Assembly: GCA_014843695.1 (NCBI GenBank)
Contig: CM026387.1
Coordinates: forward strand, 76,200,013-76,264,012
Length of the DNA: 64,000 nucleotides
Origin: Archivesica marissinica
Lineage: Eukaryota; Mollusca; Bivalvia; Venerida; Vesicomyidae
Direction of reading: 5' to 3'
The notes beneath the pieces are model-generated. The model was given only the letters and a program-made list of their open reading frames with translations, did no database searches and was not told where the DNA came from. The translations under genes were made by a program, and so were the position numbers. The stretch's first letter is position 1, and every line of letters begins with the position of its first letter. Of this stretch, positions 60,150 through 64,000 are shown in pieces.

Positions 60150-62373
60150 TTACTCCTTTTGCACATCATGTGTCCACTGTTTAGGTAAACATTTCTTTAA
60201 TAGAGACAGTTCTGTAATCCAGTTAGTTTTATCTTTAAGTTTATTATAAATTAAATTTGCATCCAATACCCCATTTGTGTCAACTATATCATTAACAAAT
60301 AAAATATTCGAACTTATCCAACTTTTAAAAAAGAGACATTTACCATTATGTTTGATGGACCTATTCCTCCAAATAATTTTTTTTCTTATCTCCACAAATG
60401 TTTTTGTCTTGTTAGGACATACTGTATTTTTTGTCGAAATCCACAACTCTAGTATATTTTTATAAAAATCGGGTAACACGGATACATTTAAACTTTTTAT
60501 ACTATCAAGGTTCGTATTGAATATTAAACAGTTATAACCGAATTTAGAGAAAAAATAGTTTGGTATTACTTTCCAGTTTGGATTAGTCTTATCTGTGAGC
60601 GCTTTAACCCATTTAATTTTCATCGCGGTAATATAAGATTCAAGATCAATCATATCAATGCCTCCACCATTTTTATTACCAATTAGTGTCGTTCTTTTAA
60701 TCTTTTCATTTTTATTGTCCCAAAGGAAAGCAAAAAGTAGTTTGTTTAATTCTTGTTTTACATGTTTAGGGACAACTAGCGAGTGTACGGCGTACGAGAA
60801 TGTTGGAATAACGATTGTTTTTATTATTTGAATCTTTACATAAAATGTTAATTTTCTTTTCGACCAGTTATTTAAAGTACTTTTACATTGCTCGATTTTG
60901 TTTTGCCAGTTTAATTCTTCACATATTTGTTTATCATGACCAAAATAAATTCCCAGTGCTTTTATTGGCTTAAAAGACCAGTTTATTTCTGTAACAGTTT
61001 CCTTACTGGCCTTTTGTTTACCAATCCACATGGCCTCCGTTTTCTTTTTGTTTAGCTCAAGGCCAGAGAATTTACCAAATATTTCAATTATTTCTAGAGC
61101 ATTAATAATGTCAGTTTTTGATTTCAAGAACAACGTTGTATCATCAGCTAGTTGTGATAAACGTATGTCTTTATATCCTAGCTCTGTTTTTACTTTAATA
61201 CCATTAATATTATTAGCCTTACGTAAGTTAAGTGCCATGATTTCAGTAACCAGTATAAAAAGAAGAGCGGATATTGGACATCCTTGTCTAACTCCACGTT
61301 CGGGTTTAAAAAGTTTTGACATCCAGCCATTATTTAATATAAACGTTTGCGAGTTACAATAAAGTGTTTTTATCCATCTAATAAAGTCTTTCTTGAATCC
61401 AAAATAGTTTAATGTTTCAAATAAGAAGCTTCTTTCAACTGTATCGAATGCCTTACGAAAATCTAAAAATATAATTGCCCCATCTAATTCTAAAAGCTCT
61501 GTATAATCAATAATGTCTTGTATTTGTCGTAAATTATACCCAATAAACCTATTTTTAATGTAGCCTTGTTGATCAAGACTAACAATTTTATTAATAACTT
61601 TTTGAATTCTATTTGCTAATACTTTAGCAGCAATTTTGTAATCAACATTCAGAAGAGATATAGGACGCCAGTTTTCTAAGTTAGTTGGGTCACCTTTTTT
61701 ATATAATAATGATAAAATACCAGTTCTTTGTGAAACAGAAAGTTCAGCTTTGGTAAATCCCTCGTTTAAAACATCAGTCAATAACTTTCCTACTAAGTTC
61801 CAAAAGTAACTATAAAATTCTGCTGTTAAACCGTCAGCTCCTGGACTTTTATTTAATTTCATATTTTTAAGTGCGATTTCACATTCATCCAAAGTAAAAC
61901 TACCTTCACATAAATTTGCGTCTGAATTGGAAAGTTTATTATCAAAAATAGATTCTGATATGTACGTTTGCATTTCTATTGTATCCGGATTTTGTGAGGT
62001 GTAAAGTTTAGAGTAAAAAACAACTTCTTGTTCTAAAATGTCTTTAGTATCAGTGTATATTTTTCCATTATTAGTTATTTTATTTAAAATTTTCCGTGTC
62101 TGTCTCGAATGTTCCAAACGAAGAAAGTATTTTGTGTTTTTTTCACCTTGTTCAATAAATTCTACTCTTGCTCTTATTTGTGCACCCTTTGCTTTAATGT
62201 CGTACAGTTCATTTAACTGCTGTTGTAAATTTTCAATTTCACCTAAATATTGTTCTTCATTTTCTAATAATGTTTTTAACTCTTTTTCAAATTTCTGAAT
62301 TTGGCATTGTCTGTTGGCATAAATTATTGCTTGTTCTTTTATTTCAGATTTAAGAAGATCCCAAAAATCTGTT
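60150..62373 (-). pseudogene. LINE reverse transcriptase ORF
   Basis: An open frame with no stop from about 62373 to TAA at 60150. The first ATG is at 62117, but the protein clearly starts upstream: KSEIKEQA, then GAQIRARVEFIEQGEKNTKY, the conserved pre-RT block. Numbered from the 62117 ATG (655 residues): KSPGADG at 90-96, NWRPISLLN at 149-157, motif A FLDFRKAFD at 217-225 with catalytic Asp 219, GVRQGCP at 275-281, and motif C LADD at 323-326 with Asp 325 and 326. All RT catalytic residues are intact, although the element as a whole is dead. It would copy element RNA at a nicked chromosomal target. Confidence 0.93.
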
Positions 62374-62862
62374 TTTGTGTGTCTTGATGTTTTAACATAA
62401 AAGATTGTATTGTGTTAGACATAAAATAAGTAAATACCTTATCAGATAAATATGAATTATTGAATTTATAATAACCTGGACCGCGTTTATTTGGCTTCAA
62501 TATGTTTAATGAAATGGCCAGATGGTCCGTGTAATTAATACAAGCTGGAGGAATATCTGTTGAATGTACACATGAACTCAAATTACCATCTATTAACCAC
62601 ATGTCAATTCTGCTTTTTTCTGTATTATTCTTTCTTTTCCATGTAAACTGTGTTTTTTGTTCAAAAGTTTTTCTCCATATATCATATAGATTGTGGTATT
62701 TAATTAGCTTCAATAAAGATTTTGTTGTTTTTACTTTTGACACATTTTGCTAATTGTTCTTACTAAGTCTATCCTTAACACCTAGTGTATCATTAAAATC
62801 GCCTCCTAATATAAGTATACCTTGAGCTTCATTTTCAATAATTGTATGTATATTCTGAATAA
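62339..62862 (-). pseudogene. LINE endonuclease, C-terminal part
   Basis: In a different frame from the N-terminal part, FIQNIHTII then ILGGDFND (the endonuclease GDFN motif) appear. A TAG at 62750-62752 follows, and the frame then continues from about 62743 with FTWKRKN, SRIDMWLID and TDHLAISL; the last holds the catalytic Asp-His pair. The frame leaves the protein near 62365 and ends at a stop near 62339; the expected continuation lies in another frame, indicating a small indel. Confidence 0.85.
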
Positions 62863-63198
62863 ATTTACCAAGGTATAGGTTTTATTATCCACAAGGATAT
62901 TTAGAAGTACGTAACGACCATTTCTATCAAGACTAAAATTAAGAATATCGCAGTTAAATGTTTTACTAACAAGAATGGAACACCCTCTGCTTAAATTACT
63001 ACCAAACGCATTATATATGTTCCAATTATCAAACTCCTCTCGTATGCTGTCTGATATTTCTGGAGTGAAGTGTGATTCTTGAATGAATACTATTTCCGCT
63101 TTTTGCATAGTGATATATTGTTTTAAACGCGCGCGCTTATTTCCGGATCTCAGCCCTTGACAGTTGAGCGAGATTATATGAAAGTAATTCGACATCAT
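62806..63198 (-). pseudogene. LINE endonuclease, N-terminal part
   Basis: A 130-residue frame starting MMSNYFHIISLNCQGLR. It shows the first metal-site Asn (residue 12), the catalytic Glu in IQESHF (residue 41), and the strand NRGC-like/ILVSK and DRNGRYVLLNI segments of the endonuclease fold that nicks target DNA. After TYTLVN (about 62866) the frame is lost, and the stretch that relatives use for the Y-A-P-N motif is missing, so a short deletion shifted the frame. The start codon is one of two consecutive ATGs, and its first four bases (63198-63195) overlap the stop of the upstream repeat frame. Confidence 0.85.
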
Positions 63199-63202
63199 TC
63201 AA

Positions 63203-64000
63203 ACGGTCTGATATACAAGGTGAATTGCACAAGAAATACGTGCACAATTTTATACAATTCCGTTATAACTATCTCATAATATACCATGCGGCAACACTTG
63301 ATCAACTGATTTAAGGTTAACAAAGTCATACTTCTCCACGAGAAATACGTGACATTTTCTATACAATGCCGCCGCGAATGCGTCATAACTAAATCATAAA
63401 ATATCGTGCGGTAACACTTGGTCGGATTTAAGGTTAACAAAGTCATACTTCTCCACGAGAAATACGTGACATGTTCTATACAATGCCGCCGCGAATGCGT
63501 CATAACTAAATCATAAAATACCGTGCGGTAACACTTGATCGGATTTAAGGTTAACAAAGTCATACTTCTCCACGAGAAATACGTGACATTTTCTATATAA
63601 TGCCGCCGCGAATGCGTCATAACTAAATCATAAAATACCGTGCGGTAACACTTGATCGGATTTAAGGTTAACAAAGTCATACTTCTCCACGAGAAATACG
63701 TGACATTTTCTATACAATGCCGCCGCGAATGCGTCATAACTAAATCATAAAATACCGTGCGGTAACACTTGATCGGATTTAAGGTTAACAAAGTCATACT
63801 TCTCCACGAGAAATACGTGACATTTTCTATACAATGCCGCCGCGAATGCGTCATAACTAAATCATAAAATACCGTGCGGTAACACTTGATCGGATTTAAG
63901 GTTAACAAAGTCATACTTCTCCACGAGAAATACGTGACATTTTCTATACAATGCCGCCGCGAATGCGTCATAACTAAATCATAAAATACCGTGCGGTAAC
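63203..64000. repeat. 117-bp tandem repeat upstream of the LINE ORF, continuing past the window
   Basis: The anchor cgtgcggtaacacttg recurs at 63406, 63522, 63639, 63756, 63873 and 63990, with a diverged catgcgg copy at 63285. Steps are 121, 116 and then 117 bp. The copy nearest the LINE is the most diverged and the outer ones are nearly identical. The unit contains gccgccgcgaatgcg and tctccacgagaaatacgtga. On the minus strand one frame stays open through all units (39-residue period, 258 codons to the window edge) and ends at 63195, overlapping the LINE ORF start. Confidence 0.94.

Larger units (their letters stand above)
58115..63198 (-). mobile_element. L1/Tx1-like non-LTR retrotransposon (LINE), decayed and interrupted
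   Basis: Read on the minus strand: an apurinic-type endonuclease (EN), reverse transcriptase (RT), C-terminal region with a CCHC knuckle, a 3' untranslated part of about 400 bp (58556-58152), and a 37-nt poly(A). Motif wording (NCQGLR, NWRPISLLN, GVRQGCP, LADDTT) fits the L1/Tx1 group. At least five lesions prevent function: a deletion with frameshift near 62866, TAG at 62750-62752, a frameshift near 62365, TAA at 60150-60152, and a 1.1-kb insertion at about 58812-59912. No ORF1 of the usual kind precedes the endonuclease; a 117-bp tandem array does. No TSD can be assigned because the 5' end may lie outside the window. Confidence 0.93.

Noticed and set aside
61030..62298. Plus-strand frames of 86-110 codons opposite the LINE
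   Set aside because: They are antisense shadows of the reverse transcriptase reading, which carries the recognised motifs.

Overview
This window looks like nuclear DNA from an animal, most probably a bivalve mollusc. It is AT-rich, has no operons or compact genes, and carries several tRNA-derived SINE families, TTAA-target miniature DNA transposons and one L1/Tx1-like LINE. The phylum is my inference from the style of these repeats; the sequence does not prove it. I find no host protein-coding gene and no free-standing RNA gene. Nearly all long open frames are tandem-repeat translations, except those of the decayed LINE.

Layout. 186-3064: 41-bp minisatellite after an assembly gap. 3093-9430: SINEs among six small tandem arrays. 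9608-16035: 6.4 kb of satellite changing from 26 to 29, 49 and 33-bp units. 17302-19966: 19-bp satellite. 21105-24232: 16-bp array, a 58-bp array whose copies reverse orientation midway, and a 40-bp array. 24638-26939: SINE cluster with nested insertion and clear target-site duplications (TSDs). 27375-33575: 6.2-kb 19-bp satellite with a higher-order period near 1.9 kb. 33999-37731: SINEs and 16, 22 and 45-bp arrays. 38615-41791: transposon cluster in which two TTAA-flanked miniature elements interrupt an older repeat whose uninterrupted copy survives at 52483-52875. 41804-44510: 2.7 kb with nothing recognised. 44511-52275: 29, 19, 39, 30 and 36-bp arrays. 53146-54145: assembly gap of exactly 1000 N beside an 0.8-kb (CATA)n tract. 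55362-58070: short repeats, SINEs and a partial miniature element.

58115-63198 (minus strand): a LINE with endonuclease, reverse transcriptase, C-terminal CCHC knuckle and 37-nt poly(A), broken by frameshifts, stops and a 1.1-kb insertion with two strong hairpins. Directly upstream of its endonuclease ORF a 117-bp tandem array begins and runs off the window end. The array's open frame overlaps the endonuclease start by ATGA.

There is no gene pathway here. The processes visible are retrotransposition (LINE and SINEs), cut-and-paste DNA transposition (TTAA elements) and repeated local amplification of many unrelated short units. The best leads are the LINE-linked 117-bp array, the occupied/empty-site pair for the TTAA elements, the orientation-switching satellite, and a SINE 3' tail shared by two different heads.
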